Part shown: positions 1-13,963 of the stretch, one piece after another
Layout: every line of letters begins with the position of its first letter
Position numbering within the stretch: position 1 is the stretch's first letter
Assembly: GCA_037576195.1 (NCBI GenBank)
Contig: CM075103.1
Coordinates: forward strand, 33,688,723 to 33,752,722
Reading direction: 5' to 3'
DNA from: Phytoseiulus persimilis
Lineage: Eukaryota; Arthropoda; Arachnida; Mesostigmata; Phytoseiidae
DNA length: 64,000 nt
The notes under the pieces: model-generated
Database searches by the model: none
What the model saw: only the letters and a program-made list of their open reading frames with translations
Told to the model about the DNA's origin: nothing
Position numbers and translations under genes: made by a program

Positions 1-3000
1 GAACAACCAGTTGGGCTTTGCGCATACTAGCTAAAATATGTTCATGCTCCGAAAGATCAATCCAGATCCATGGATCAATCCATATGGCCCAGACCGGTGT
101 GCGTACCCGCCATGATAATGGAAGAGGAAGTGGACGCAGCTCAGAAATTTTTGGATCCAGTATGACCTTGAATATCTCAGTACTACGTCGGGACCATCAA
201 TGTGGAATATTCCAAACGAGGATGCAGGATAAATTGGACTTCATGAGGAGACGTATTATGCAGTCGAGATCCACATTGAGTGTCTATCGTCAGTTCCAAG
301 AGATGAGAGGTCTCCAAACACAACTCTATGATCACTCGCGAGGCAGCCGTCTATTGGCTGTAGCTGTACCAGATATGCTTAAACCCTAGAGCCGAGAAAA
401 CTTCCGTGATTTTTCCATCGATATGAAATGAGCTCGAAATGTGGCCCCGGAACCTGGAAACCACGACATTTTTGAATTCGATGTGAAAGTACGCTCTCAG
501 ACGCACTTCACCCTGACTCAGCAACGGGGGTCGAAAGTCCTGAGACGATGGGAGAACAACGGATTGTTACCTGTGGACGCGAGACAATTCTACCCTGGAA
601 TCGAAGGGAGCATGTGTGTATATGCGAGATCCAATGAATCCAAACCACAAAACGTGCCAGTTTTCCGGGAGGATCTGGAATGACGTACCATTGCAGCACG
701 TTGGTTGAAAATAAGATCACATTGGGTGTTCAATGCAATGATATCACGTTTTCCTGAAAAATGACATTCCCCAATCGCTCCATCCATCCTCGGATGTCCG
801 CCTCTTCGAGCTCGAAATCCTAGAACGGTGTCGGTGCTTGGAGTGTGAATTTTTGCTGAAATTTGGTGACGCCGAGCGCATTAACGAGTAAAGTGCAAGA
901 TCCGCCATTCAGGAACTTCTTGTCGAAGATTTCGTGGGCAGAATATTACAACACTTCTCGCCAGAAGGTACTTGCTGGAATCTCGCTACTGCGACGAATC
1001 GAATATGCTGACCCACCAAACTGCTATGGACCACGAGTTCACTGGGTATATCCGGCGCTTCTGATGGAACCAGAGAGCCTCTCTGTCCCCTCCACGCATG
1101 CCGATTGGAGTCGGATGGAAGTTTGAATTCGATATCAAACGCGAACAGAATAAAAATATTTCGCACCACATGGTATTGTGAAAACAACGCGAAAGAAATG
1201 TTCACTTGCCGGATCGAGGTGTGCGCCGCTGGCATTCCCGACGGCGGCCGCCCGCCGCAGCGAACAGTTCCCGATCGGGAGTGTCGCGGCTCGTCATCGT
1301 GCGCCTGGAAATCCGGTCCCCGACTTATTGATGAATCGATTAATTGTCAATCATTTCTCGACCATGTACATCTGGTCATGTGTGAGGAACCCTTCTCGCA
1401 GATTCGAGTGTTCCAAACTAGTTACTTAAACCAGTTCCCGCTTCTCCCACTCAATGCACTCCCGGCACTCCGGACAGTCAGAACCCACCCGGTATTTCTC
1501 GGCTATCACGCGAATGTCATCGAATTCAGCTGGCCGGAGGCGAGACTCATGAGACCCCGTCTTCATCAATAACTTGTCCAAACCTTGGACTCGTTGATAT
1601 GTCTATCATTTCAACGCTCGTTGAGCGATCCCTGATAACTGAACCGCTGAACTTGGAAGCGCGCTTCCAGACTCGGCGCATAGCCTGTTCCGGGGGTCGA
1701 CACGTGAAGTTAGGCTCCGAGAGCAGTGAATTAAGGCTTGGAACGATCGTTTAGATTCACGGTTTGTGAAGAATACCTCGCGAAGAACGACAGCTCTGCG
1801 TCATTCTCGAGTGTGAACGTTCTCGATGTCAAAGCGATTGGGTAGAGGAGGTTGTCTGATCCTATGCAATTCCGAGCCTGTCGAGATCGCCCTCTTACGT
1901 TTCTGCACATCCCAACTCCCAGTCGAGACACAGAGTCTCCATGAGTTTTCAAAGCTCGGACTCTATGGATTCGAGCATTCACAGCTTTCGAGCACCCTGA
2001 GTTCGCAATAGGATTTATGGAAGAATTCCAAATGAGTATCCCGCCGTCGCGAGGAGGGAACATTAGACTACGTTTCGGCTACTTCCAGGTACCGGACCTG
2101 TGTTCTCGAATGACTGTTTTCCTGTGCCATTTTTTTCCAACATACACGGCCTCCGAAAAACGGTGGAGCCGGCATAGCGGAATAGGAGGGAAGAGAGCAC
2201 AGACAGAACTCTAGGATGTGGAGAAACGATCCAACTCTGACAGCGAGATACATTGAGCACAACAAGTTAATCCGATTTGAGGATTTTTCCCAGAAGCTGA
2301 GCCCTGCCTCAACGGAGGGTGGAGCGCTTTCGCGAAACTTTCGGAGAAGGTAGAGTGTTGACTACAGTTTCCACTCGAAGCGTCCTCATGAGAATCGAAC
2401 TTCGCTCTCGAAAGGATTCGGTTGTGCGCACTCCGGGTGGTTGCATCGCGCCACCCTCCTTCTGAGGAAGCTTTTAGTACTCACTGGTGGTCTGAGATAG
2501 CGAGTAGATCGTTGCGGGTTGTGACATGCTTGCTTCTCCTGAACCGTAAAGGACATCTTCTGTGATCCTAATGGATTATTAATCCCGCTGTGACCAAGAA
2601 GACGTCTCTTCCGACCCGTCAAAGCCGATTTGCTCTTTTAACCTGTGTTATCTTTGCTATGCTCTGCTTATGATGCCTGCACCCGTGCTGAATCTTCACC
2701 TGAGTCCAGGATAGCTGTTCAGTGTTCCCTGGAGCAGAACGATCCGTTGCTCCAACTTCGAGGATCTGAGATGCGCATCCAGAAGCATGTCTTTGGTAGG
2801 GTCGGAGATCAACATGAACTTGCATCAATCGGCTCGTGATCTGACATCGAGGACCAGAAGCTGCAGCGCGTTTCATAACACCTGAGACCCAGCGTCTCCT
2901 TCCGCGAATTTCAAGAAGTGACTGTCTGCCGCTTCCAGGGGATATCTCAGAGGGTCAACTGCCTAAGCGGGGAGACCGGGACAAACCTAGCGACCCTCTG

Positions 3001-5559
3001 TGAAGTTTCCGAGAGTCGGGCCATTCTCTAGCGAGATGGAGCCTCCAGCTAATAAAGGCAAAAAAGTGTTGCTCTTGCTTGTCGGCTCCCGTTTCCACTC
3101 TTGCTGCCTAAGGAAAAGAAAGCTCGACAATGTAATCTCAAGAAGAACTAGTTATAGTTGTCTGACAACCAAACCATAATTCGAGACCAGATGACAAAGG
3201 TTTTGAGATACCCTCTCCTTATCTGTAAGAAAACATGATCTCGAGACCAGGCAATGACTGAACTAGCGATCCGGGGTCCTACCAATCAGGAGACGTCGTC
3301 TGAACGCGGCCGATATGTCTGCAGACAACGGGGATGGCGATTTCGTATCCAGGAGAAATGACAATGGATTGCGGCACGCGGGATTGCTGGGGCCCATGTC
3401 CTGGAAATGAACATTTGCGAGAGAGTTGCGTGACTCAACGGAAAAATGTTCTCGGGGGATCCAATTGTAAGATGAAAAATTCCGACAGTTCCGCGAGTCA
3501 ATTACGCATCATTTTGTGCGCTTCCGCTCATCGCCAGAAGTCAAAATACGGATTCTTTATCGGAGTGCATGGCTGAACCTACATGAGCCGCCACGTACGA
3601 ACGGCTCACCTTGATAACATGAGTGAGAGCAATCGAGGCAAGCGAATCAGCCGATTAGAACGAACTGGTTTTCCTCCGACCAAAGCTTGTGATCGACGGC
3701 GCGAGCTCTTTCGGAACCTCTCAAAGAGTTCAATGTTGAATTTCGTAGCATATTTTTGTTACAGAAAATGTGAAGTTCTCCAAGCGGCCTCGCGAGCCGA
3801 AGTTAGAGACGCTTCTCGTCCTGCGCGGCAGGCCGCGATAACTCTGTCGGGACTTGAGGCGCGTTTGCACTGATTGAGTTTTGCTGATCAGACAGACTGG
3901 AACAGCCAAGCAAAATCTAAGGGCTGGAGATGAGTGGGGCATTAGAACGGACCATCGATAGGTGTTTCAGTCAAACTTACCATTCAAATAGCACGTTGCA
4001 AGCTCTTTGCTGGGGACCAGTGTTGGTTGAGAGCTTCGCTCAGTTTCTGATGTGCTCTGAGATACTCCGGATCCACTCGAAAATTCTTCAGTTCGTTGAT
4101 ATTTGCCTCACAAAAGCGTATCCACTCAATTTTATTCCGAAGAAGATTCCACTCCAGGATCTTGCCTCCAGAAGAGCCCGCCCATCTGAAGGAACCGTCA
4201 CCACCGCGCGTCAATCGATTGCGTCCACTCAATGATGTGTCGCAAATATCATTTGTTTTGTTCGAGAATTGTTACACCCGCCTCGACGCTTTGACAACAA
4301 ATCCAAAATACGTATACGCGTCTGACGTACGACACAATCATTTGTCCCCAGGTAAGGTTATCGTTCCCTCATCGCTACCGGTATTCCATCTGTGTCGTTC
4401 TTATCTCTGAATACACTGCAGCTATGTCGTCTCAGGAGCAGCCGAAAACAATCCCGAAAGCTGGGTGGCTCAGCTCGTGTGCCACGGTGAGATCGCGCTT
4501 CACAAGAGTATCGTTATCCTGATCTCAGATAGCGAGATGTGGTCCTGATGGCGTTTAGTTGACTGGAGAGCTCTTTGGCAGCCAGAATTGGTCGCCAGCA
4601 AAATGCTCCCTACGTTCAGCAGAAAGGATCAGTTTGACTGAAACTTCTATCAACGGCCCGTTTAAGTGGCGCACTCCCCAGTGCAGCCCATAGCTTCTGC
4701 TTGACTGTTTCAGTTTCGCTGATCTACCACGCTGATCAGTCAAACTGAATCTTTGCGAATGCACCTTCGGCCACGATGAATTCAGCAGAGAGCAGGACAG
4801 TTCATGGCGCTTGGCTCTCTGCGACGGAGCAGGGTGTGTTTGAACGGTTACCAACGTATCTCTACAAATCACTCGGTCCAGCAGCAACGTGACTCCTATG
4901 TGTTGAATCTGACCAGGTCTATCATTTCCGAGTCTTGGGGATTCACGGCCTCTTCTCCATCCATGGCGAATGACTCCAACTCCGGGAGCAACGCGAGGTA
5001 GTCAGGGTCTATACCTCGACTCGCTGCAGAACTGTCGGAGCTCCTAGCGCGCCATGAAAGGGATTCTGAGGAGTCTGAAAAAGGAACGTGGTCGCTCTTG
5101 GTCCTTTACAGTCGGTGTTGTCTTTGTACCGAGACCTGCTGCCTGGAAACACTTGGACTCATGATTCCGACGGGCTGCGCTCTGGTTCTGCGTTCCGGAT
5201 CACTGATCATGTCGGTATCATTCGAAACATTACCTGAAGTTTGATCGAGTTTTCTCGGTGAGGGAGGGGGTTTCTGGTGGGTAGGTTCCGGCCAGACTCT
5301 CTGTTCATGATTTGCGCGAGAAGAAGGACATGGTCGAAAGCTATTCGTAGACGCCACTTGGGTATGCTTTTGGTCTTCTCGTCATTATGAGTGATTCTGA
5401 AAAGGAGCCGCGAACGAAACCGTTGCCCTCGTTGAGTGCCGGATGAGATGGGATTCCGATTTTTCAGTTTCGAAGAGTACTTTACGAAATATACAGGATG
5501 GTCAACGTTGATCGGCAATTTTCTTATGCTTCTTTCTATCGGCCATAACTAGGCCTCGC
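1..5559. other. No supportable gene
   Basis: I read both strands and found only short chance reading frames, none with a recognisable domain, repeat or credible exon with splice sites. Base composition is similar to the rest of the window. It may be intergenic or intronic DNA. Confidence 0.5.
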
Positions 5560-5665
5560 AGCGATTTTTAACTGCGGTTTGATAACTGCAAAACCGCAGA
5601 TCCTCGCGGCTAATTAACTGCAAAGAACCGCAATCATTTGCAGTTTTGTACTGCAGTTCGGATCT
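5560..5665. repeat. GCAGTT/AACTGC-rich repeat cluster, left copy
   Basis: This stretch contains about six copies of the words AACTGC, GCAGTT, AACCGC and GCGGTT in both orientations within about 100 bases. A comparable cluster lies at 6488-6600. The two clusters could be the ends of one roughly 1-kb non-autonomous element, but I see no matching target duplication. Confidence 0.4.
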
Positions 5666-5989
5666 CGCGGGCGATAGTTATGGGTCCATGGACTTCACGC
5701 CAAGAATAATCAGTGATATCACCGAGACCAAGCTCCCATATCGAATATGACTCCATGAAGGGTGCAATAAAGCTACCGTCTCTTTCACTCACATCTGAGT
5801 CAGCGGAGCGACGAACTCTCGCGGGATTCGGGAGGTTCATTTGATGAGCAGGGCCGCCCGCCGGAATCAGGGACCAATTTTGGGTGGATTGAATTTCTCT
5901 GAAAATCTTGAATTGTGAAGTCTCGAGGCTTGGAGTTCCAGCAACATTGTTAGGCAACGACTGAGAACAGGTGCCGAGGTTGAGAGCAA

Positions 5990-6007
5990 GGGGGGGGGGG
6001 CGGGGGG
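5990..6007 (+). repeat. Poly-G tract
   Basis: A run of G interrupted by one C lies between the two GCAGTT-rich clusters. Similar G runs elsewhere in the window mark ends of CAGTGGCGTA-type elements, but that motif is not seen beside this one. Confidence 0.5.
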
Positions 6008-6487
6008 ATCCAGAAATCCGACTCATAGTCATCGTATGCAATCGGGAGACCGGGGCAGAATGTGAGGCTCGATGAACCCAGCGCTGGCGGCGCCTTTGAG
6101 TGAGCCGCTAGATGCCAAAGATCTGACTCGAGACGAATTCGGTTTCATTCTCGAAGAGGGTCGTCCGTATGCCTGAAGCCCGATGTCGATTACATCTTCG
6201 TAGCATGATCTCCTCGACGGTTCTCCCGCTCATTAGACTTCTGTATGACTCACCTTCACGGATTACCGTGTAAACACTCATTCGAATAGCCGGCTTCAAA
6301 CGGGTAATATTATTCTTCGAGCAAGAAAGAAAACTGCTGCAAAGTATTCAGGCAGCGACACCTCGTAGCGGAAAATTGACGGAGAAGTGGCATGAATCAT
6401 CGATGTTAGAGAGATTTCGAACTATGAAACAATCAAAAAAACAGAGTTCAATCACATCGGGGCACAATTCACGCCCAAAATACGCGT

Positions 6488-6600
6488 GAAATTAATTGCA
6501 GTTACATGCGGTTCTCGACTGCAAAACTGCGGTTTCGAGTTGCAGTCAAGCAAAAACTGCATCTTTCAAATACTGCTCTTCTTTGCAAGGCGTTGTCACA
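6488..6600. repeat. GCAGTT/AACTGC-rich repeat cluster, right copy
   Basis: This is the partner of the cluster at 5560-5665. It has repeated words TTGCAGTT, GACTGC, AACTGCGG and AACTGCA in both orientations. The spacing and dual orientation suggest terminal or subterminal repeats of a decayed element about 1 kb long. Confidence 0.4.
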
Positions 6601-7406
6601 GTTCGGACCAAAAACTGATTCTAGATAATATCTTTGTGACCGATAGCTGAAAAGATGACGCATCGTTTCTCGTTTTGCTCGCGTGGATCGGTCGAGAATT
6701 GAGTTGTGTAGAAAGCCTCGAAAAACTTGCCTTATTCGGGATTTTCAAACTCCTCCAAAGAACTACCCGTGAAATATCTCGAGTGAGCTGATCCTGCTCA
6801 TATTGATTTCATCGGGTGAGTCACGTGTCCCCTGTCACTCCTGTATGTCAACGGGAGGACACGTTCACAGCTCGACAAACAACGGCGCAATGGCCATGAT
6901 CAGAAGCGACGCCCGATTGGCCTGCAATCTGATACGAGCCAAAGTGGTGGAAGAACATGACTTCGGCTCGAACTAATAAATCATGGCTTATTCCTTCCGG
7001 ACATTCTATGGCTCCTGAGCCTCGAACGATACCGATGGTGTTCGAGCGAAAAACTTGGCTTTCTTCTTACGTGGACTAGCTTGTCAGATCATCGCAGAGA
7101 ACGCTTCAGGAGATGGCAGAGAGACTTTCGATTGAACGCACAGTAATGTCAACCCTGTTGCGCAAAAGTTCTTCCCCGAACAGATGTTCTATTTTCCGTT
7201 CCGAGCAGCTGAGCAGACAGATTTTCCCTTCATGAAACTGTCAGTTTCACTCAATCTCCCGAACGACCTCTACTGTTGTGGAGGATTTGGAAGGACCCCT
7301 GGTTCAAGACTGCAACCGATGGCGTAGCGGCTCCCCTTCACCGGGTTACTTTGTGTCGGGTCAGGTCATAAGGCTGCTCTGTATCTGGAAGGAGAAGCCT
7401 CTGACC
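6601..7406. other. No supportable gene
   Basis: No domain, exon or repeat was recognised on either strand. Confidence 0.45.
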
Positions 7407-7484
7407 CAGAGGTCGTCAAACTTCTCCGACATTGCTGAGAGCCGCAGCACCCTGGGGTGTCGCGACGCAGTTTGACGACCACTA
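7407..7484. mobile_element. hAT-type MITE, copy 1
   Basis: A 78-bp element begins CAGAGGTCGTCAAACTT and ends with the inverted form AGTTTGACGACCACTA. CAGNGGT...CAAACT is the terminal inverted repeat style of hAT transposons. The flanking 8-mers, CTCTGACC before and ATCTGATC after, agree at 6 of 8 positions, fitting a diverged 8-bp hAT target duplication. A near-identical element is at 36351-36430. It carries no ORF, so it would depend on a transposase elsewhere. Confidence 0.8.
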
Positions 7485-8495
7485 ATCTGATCCTCGAGTC
7501 GGTCACAACAACAGAGCATCCCGAAACGACCCTGATCGCAACTAATTTCCAGTCTTCGGAACGAACCCCCCACATGGATCACGTCAGCATTGAGCGAAAA
7601 ATTGTCGCTGTCACTCGGCCTGCCCCGTGTTCTAAAAGACGGTGGTCATCCCAGTTTCGCAACTGCATTGTTTTCAGCCAGACCACCAGTGGGAGCGACG
7701 AATATGACCCTCTATAACTCCGCGCACCCGTGGAAGAAGTATCCGTGAACAAACACTGACTTCAGGGAATTTCCTCGCGGTTGATCTGTTATGATTCGTT
7801 TCCTGAGCGACGATCGGACAACTCGTTTGACTTCCGAGGCGAGGCGGGGGGAACCGCCCAAGTACGATTTCGGAGCCCTTAAGATGCCCTCCTCGCTATT
7901 CTCCACTGAAAATCATGTATCCACGGGGAAAGAACAGCGGAGGAATCAATCGCTGAGTTGAATGCAGCAGATCACGAAGTCATAAATGGCAATCGAATGT
8001 CTCATTGGGACACAATCGTGGGCCCGATACGAATCGCTAAACCATCAACGACGTGTTGTTGAAATTCCGAAGTTTGGAAATCAACGCGGGTAGTGATCGC
8101 AGGAAATTCGAGGCATACATAAAGTCACTTCAATTCGAGAACGGTTGCGGGCATCCGAGTGGATAACGTCTCGGGAGCGAGCTTGTTTCGCATTCCCGGA
8201 ACCTCAGCACGCGAAGCAAATTCGAATGGTTCGTTGCTCGTGATCGTTTCCGGAGATGTTGTCATTTGCATAGAGTGGGCATTCCGTTTAATCCCGAAAA
8301 AAAACAGTGGATCGAGAATCATTACCGAAGTAACCTCTCTCTGTGCTCGGGATCAGCTCACTCTGACAGCACTGAACAATCTTGCGAATCAGAATGCGAA
8401 AGAACGCATGGATTCGAGTCATACGAGCGCTGTCTGCAAAGTTCTTTGTCCTCGTTCAGCTATCCCCGCATTGACCCTTGTTTCGTTTCGGGTGT
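7485..8495. other. No supportable gene
   Basis: Short reading frames only. Nothing recognisable was seen on either strand. Confidence 0.45.
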
Positions 8496-8760
8496 ATAGT
8501 GGTGGATCCAGGTTTTGCCCTCGGTACCAAGACGACGCGAGTAGTCTTTCCGGTTATGCTCACAGAGGGCCAAAGGGTCGGTTTTGAGCCCCGAAGGATT
8601 TCGGAAACCAATCCTCAAGGGGGTGATTGCGCTTCTCTCGAATTCCCCGGTTCTCAGACATTCAATCAGTGGCGTATCTAGTTCAAGCGGCGCCCGGGGC
8701 AAACCGGCAAAAATTCTGCTGCATGTTCCTGTGCCTGAGTTGAGGCGAGTTTTTATTGCA
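8496..8760. mobile_element. Fragments of CAGTGGCGTA-ended elements
   Basis: Two same-orientation signatures are seen: TAGTGGTGGATCCAGG at about 8496 and CAGTGGCGTATCTAG at about 8668. The second is followed by GC-rich sequence. The same terminal word occurs at 22390, 23031 (inverted), 41283 and 41551 (inverted). I cannot define both ends here, so these are probably two truncated, non-coding DNA-transposon pieces. Confidence 0.35.
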
Positions 8761-11700
8761 GTCTAAAACATTCATGGTACTTCATCTCTTCCGCGCCTCT
8801 CAGCTCTGCGCGCCTGACTTCTCTGAGGCGAGATTCCGGACATCCAATGCAGACACGGATATGAAGAAATTTCAACTCCGACTTAGCTCCGACATATCTC
8901 TGAGGCGTTTATCCGTTCGGGAGACGAATGAAGTTCATTCTGCCACGACGAAAAATACCTCGAGAAAATGGAATCTGCTAGGAAATACCGAGCGAGAACG
9001 AGAGAAGATAGACTCCCACCTTGTTTCATTGGAAAACTGAGAGGATATGCAATGAAATCGTTTCCTTCCTGAGAGAGGAAAAAGAAACATTTGACAGAAA
9101 TGACTTCCACACTTCGATGAGCGCAGCACTAAGAACACATGCGAGTTGATGGATGAAAATAAACATGTTTATTGCAGCCGGGACCCATCTATGCGCAGCC
9201 AGACAAGAAGAAAACTGTTGTGTAGAGGGGGAGCTGCCAGCTCGGCGAGGGTGACGCGAGGTCGCAGGTTCCGAATCTGTAAACCGTTCCTCCGAGCTCT
9301 GGGTCTTCTATCATATCGATTTTTGGGATCTACTCCAGTTCAGAGACCGTGGCTCGGAATAACACAAATTTCGTTACCAAGAACAGTCCAAACGTTGGTC
9401 TACATGCTCCCTTTCCGAAGGCCCAGCTCACCGCCCTATTGGAGGACCGACAAAAAATCACTGAGATCCGAAAAATCGGTGGGACAGGAAAACTAGAGCG
9501 AATCCGGAGAAACGGTTGACCGATTCGGAGTCTATGACTTCGACCTATTTCAACCTGGGTAAGAAATAGCTTCCGGGCTGCGTTCCGGGCGTCGGGCTGT
9601 GTTTTACATGCAAACATCAGCCCGATCGGCAAAGCCCAGAAGTGAACAATTGGCAAACTTACATCCCGGACCCCTCTGGAGGTTATCATGTGTATTGCGC
9701 AGCGGTGAATGGGCTTGCTTCTAGTATTGGGAAGTCTCTGTACATCTTTTGTTCCCGTACAATTCACCAGTCTCGTCAATTTCTGAGGTCTTCGAATTGT
9801 TGCTCTTAGTGATTGGATGCCCGGGCAGAATGCCGGAAAATTCATTGTTTCGACCCTCCTCTCACCGACCCGCCTCTTCCTGATATTTCCTCGGCATTTC
9901 ACCTATCTCGGCTCATTTTTGGTTCCAGAACACTCATCTTCAGAGCTTTTCCAAACAGCGACGTTTCGAAGCGTAACTCGCAATCTCGCTTCCGCGACGA
10001 CCCCGTGTTAAGGATTCCGGGTCCGACTCCTTCACAGCGGACGGGGAAGTTCTGACTTGCAAAGTTCGTGAGCAGGATGCCAACGCGAAGAAAAGAGACT
10101 TTTTGCAACAACACATCAACACTGGTCGACTTGAGAAGTCAATGAGACTTGAAGGATAGAGTCCCCGGAATATTAACTTACTAACCTTTCTTTCTGGAAC
10201 TATCGAGCAAGGAGAGCGCATCAAGCCGGAAATTATGCCACATGCTAGTAGGATGCATCATACCATTGTTCAAAGATCAGCTTCCGTCGCTTCGAAACTT
10301 TGCAGCTCCGTACATGAGAAAAGCTGCCGAGAGCTCGAACGTTCTCTTCCCATGAATTTATCCATGTAACCTTTCTAGCCTATGAAATTCATCGCGTGTG
10401 TGTGGTTCGAAATTCAATCCCTTGCGACGATGGCTTGGTACCGAATGTTGGAATGGTGTATTAAAATCCCATCGTCGCGTTCGTATCTTCTAAGCCACCT
10501 CCCCAAACCTCGCGTAGCCCCCATAGCCTGTAGTTATCCGCTGGCACTTGGATCTCGGCTGCGTTATTCTGAGTCGAGAACCTCGAGGAGATAGTGCGTG
10601 TATCCTCAGAGCTGGACGAATCAGATGCCACGTAAATTTCAAGGATCTTCTGCTCGAACCCGCTCGCAGAGCCCATCTCACATTCACCATACCAGCCCTG
10701 ATACAAACGCTCGAGTGCACAACTCAGTCACTTGAAACAACCCTAGGTAGTCTCGGTTATTTGAAGCGGGCAATGGAGGCCGTTTCAGGACCTAGCGGTT
10801 AACAAGTCCGAAATAAGTTACAGAGAGTACTCTAGCGAAATCCAGCTTTATAAATCCTTGCTTAGATTCAACAAGCTCTCCTAAGCCAGATTGCCACATC
10901 AGGCATCCCGGACCTGACTGTTTCCGAAATCTCATCCTTCGAATGCGCTTCCCGAGTTAGCAACGACTTAGAGAGGTCGTTCTCCAGATACGAGGCTTTG
11001 CTTTCAGACCGCAGATTCCGTTTGACTCCAGAAAACGCGAAGCTACACTTGATATTAATGAGCAATCCGTCAAATTCTGCAACAAATATATTTCGATTCC
11101 TCATCCCTATCTGCTCTCTCCGCCTGCGCTCTGAATTGTTCATTTGGTCTCCCCTGCCCCTCTACATGCCATCTTCGAAGTCTTGATCGCCTGCATTTCC
11201 GCTTCCATATCCGCTTTCCAGTGATTGGGCGCCAACTTCCCACTTTTGAATGCCTCCTCCCCCAGTTTTAACTGCCCTCTTGCCTGCCTTTTCCTTTCAT
11301 TTTCAATGCCTAAACATCCAATTCCTACTAATCATCAACCGCCGATGACGATTGCCGAGGTAACAGATGAGCACACCTCAGGAAAAAAAGTCCCACCAGA
11401 TGGCAAAGGGTGATTCCACTCATGATGGTCACTTGGAATATCTGCACAGGAACGATTCGGGAGTATTAATTATTGAAAGCAAAATACTCACGCTCAGTTA
11501 TTCCCCGTGAACACGGTAGAATGGAAGAGCTAAACTCGGACTTTCCACCATAGTCGTAAAAAACGGATACGAGAAGAGATGGATCAGGGATGGATGAAGG
11601 CAATGAGCTCCAAGCCGGGCCTGACCACTTACCGAGAGATAAAATAACGAGGCGCCACATCTTTTGGGCTCCATAACATACAGCCGTGGAATTTCGCCCA

Positions 11701-13667
11701 TCGAACTCGCCCGGGGAGGGATGCTCCCGAGCACACTGCATCGTTCAAAATACTAGGAAATCGACCCCCGATACGTCCAGCACTCAGGCTTGTCAATGAT
11801 CAATTCAAATGTCGAAACCTCTCTCGTGATGAATTGGATTTCTGTGCTCCTCGAGAAGCTCACCATTACTCTTCTGACATCTTCCGTCTGCAAAACGAGA
11901 TATTTCTTATGCGATCATTGGGCACTCAGTAAAGTTGAACGGTCTTCCCAACTAAGATGACTTCGGGTGTGATTTCCGAAATTCAACGACAGAGGTGAGT
12001 GACCGGATGGGAAAATTCCAGCTCCATGTCGTCAGAACTTTTGAACGTCGCCGAGTTGAACCTAACGACGCTCGAGGACGAAATATACAGCAACTCTGAT
12101 TAGAGTTTGTTTCCTCGAGCACGGAACCCACACATAGTTTGGTCGGAATACCAAATATCCGACAAGATTCTTTGCGATTTTTACACGAAAGTTCCATTGG
12201 GCAACCTGGGTTAAGCAATTTCAGTCGCGGGTCACTTCCTGGGCTTCTTCGAAAACGATTCTCTCCGAAGAGTTCTAGCGGTCGTCATATGGTCCGTGGT
12301 CGATAGTTTGTGGCTCTGTTTCCTACCACATTTCCCCGGTCTTCAGATCATAAGCTCGAGAGAGTCAAACTTCGAAGTAGTTTGAGCCACCTCAAACCCC
12401 TGCGCACACCGGCGTTATCGTCAGGCGCGAACAGTTGCTCCTCACGTGCACTGTCGCTCGCGAAGAATGGGAGCCTGCGCGGCGGAAAGCGGTCCGGCGA
12501 GACGGAGTCTCCTTCAATGAATTCGGCCGACCATCTTCCGCAAGAACAACGACACAAATGATAATCGAAAGTGACGGATACGTGAGAGACGTGGGGCCGA
12601 ACATCCAGTATAGGTTCAGATCCTTGCTCAGGATGTCTGCAGAGAGAATTCGGTGCTCTGTTCTGGGTGTCCACGCAATACGTTCGCGACGCTTGCATGG
12701 CTGCCAATCATCCAAATAAACCGCGTGCAGCGCGGCTTTGACCACAGGGCTGCCAAATCCACACGGCTGCCTCTTGTCGGCACTACTCTCAATAGATAAC
12801 AGCGTGCCCCACGCTGTCTCGCTTTCAAGAGCCCTTATCCCCGCTGTTCACACTCATTTTCCAAACAGCGACGTTGAGGTGTGCTGCGTACAACTACGGC
12901 CCTCTGTATCCTCCACGAGTCTGAGTTTCGCAAATGCATGATTTATGCGCGTATTGTCATATTGTAACGAGGTTTCCGCTATCTGCTATAGCTCGCTCAC
13001 AGGGCGTCCTAGCGGCCTGGGGGAAGGATAGGCCGTCGCTCCCGGAGTAAGTAGGCGAACTTACTCGGACACAATTCAGAAGCGTGGAAGGGCGAGGTCG
13101 GACGGGTCTTGGGACGCTGGCTAGGGCAAGGACGGGACGCTGGGTCGGGGCACAATTATTCTCCGAGCGGAGCTGGGGCTTCAACTCTAGAGCTAGGGCT
13201 GTTGGGGTGGAAGAAAGGGACTGGCGTGAGGGTCCACAATTCGACTCCGCTGTCTTCGTCTCGTCGTCTCTTTTTTATTCAATCTCTCCTCTCTCGCCTT
13301 ACTCTCGCTCCCTACACGTCTTGCGCACAGAATCGCTTGCATGTGACGTACATGTGGTCTCCGCTGACTGCTCTCTGGCTACCTGTCCAGATACGGTCGT
13401 CTTTGGAGTACCTCGACTGAATGTGGCTTCCTTGAGCTTCATGACAATATAATGAGATGTATTGGGAAAATTCAAGGAATGTGTTGCATGAGCGGAGAAA
13501 AGAACTCACCCCATCTAGAACTACCACCCTAGAATACCGGAACGGATCGAGCAGGATGGAACTCTTGAAGTACGCAGAACGGCCATGGGAGATGCCGCAG
13601 AAGCGACGACTGCATCTTCGTCCTAACTATGAGAATCGAAATAGGTAAAGCGGAAAAAAGGGGGCTC
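8761..13667. other. No supportable gene; CT-rich patch near 13.25-13.32 kb
   Basis: No domain or convincing exon was found. The 12.96-13.32 kb stretch is GC-rich and ends in a CT-rich run that looks like a decayed LTR or promoter, but no duplicate copy or TG...CA boundary could be fixed. Confidence 0.4.
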
Positions 13668-13673
13668 TAGAAT

Positions 13674-13963
13674 ATGCTTGAAGAGCTGGATGTGCCAGAA
13701 CGTTTGATACAGCTGCTCGAGTGCTTCAATGATGGTGATGTAATCACACTCAGCGTAGATGGGACAACATTGAGGTGAATTAGTCCCCGTCACTGTCGCC
13801 GGCTGTGTTTATGTTCCACTTTACAGAGATGGAGCGGAAACTCAAAGAGTTGATCGAAGGGATCAGAAAGGGGATATCTAAGAGCATCTTTGACAGAGAC
13901 GAGAATAAATACGAGGGCGTACCGGGTCTCGTGTTTGCAGAAGGTCCGGTTCAAGAGGATTAG
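13674..13963 (+). pseudogene. LINE reverse transcriptase fragment
   Basis: The translation from 13674 has the pattern LxELxVPxxLIxLLxxFxDG followed by a VDGTT motif. After a stop and frameshift comes an LSPxxFMFxxxEMERKL-like segment. This matches the palm region of LINE reverse transcriptases, where a GVPQG...LSPLLF motif precedes the catalytic FADD. The FADD box is not seen. Only about 95 codons survive, broken by at least one stop (TGA near 13776) and a frame change. The assignment is by motif pattern only. Confidence 0.45.

Noticed and set aside
12845-12870. Dispersed repeat with 9945-9970
   Set aside because: Both places share TTTTCCAAACAGCGACGTT, but the similarity does not extend beyond about 20 bases, so chance or a tiny remnant is likely.
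12955-13330. Solo LTR
   Set aside because: GC-rich sequence with a CT-rich end looked LTR-like, but I found no TG...CA limits, target duplication or second copy.
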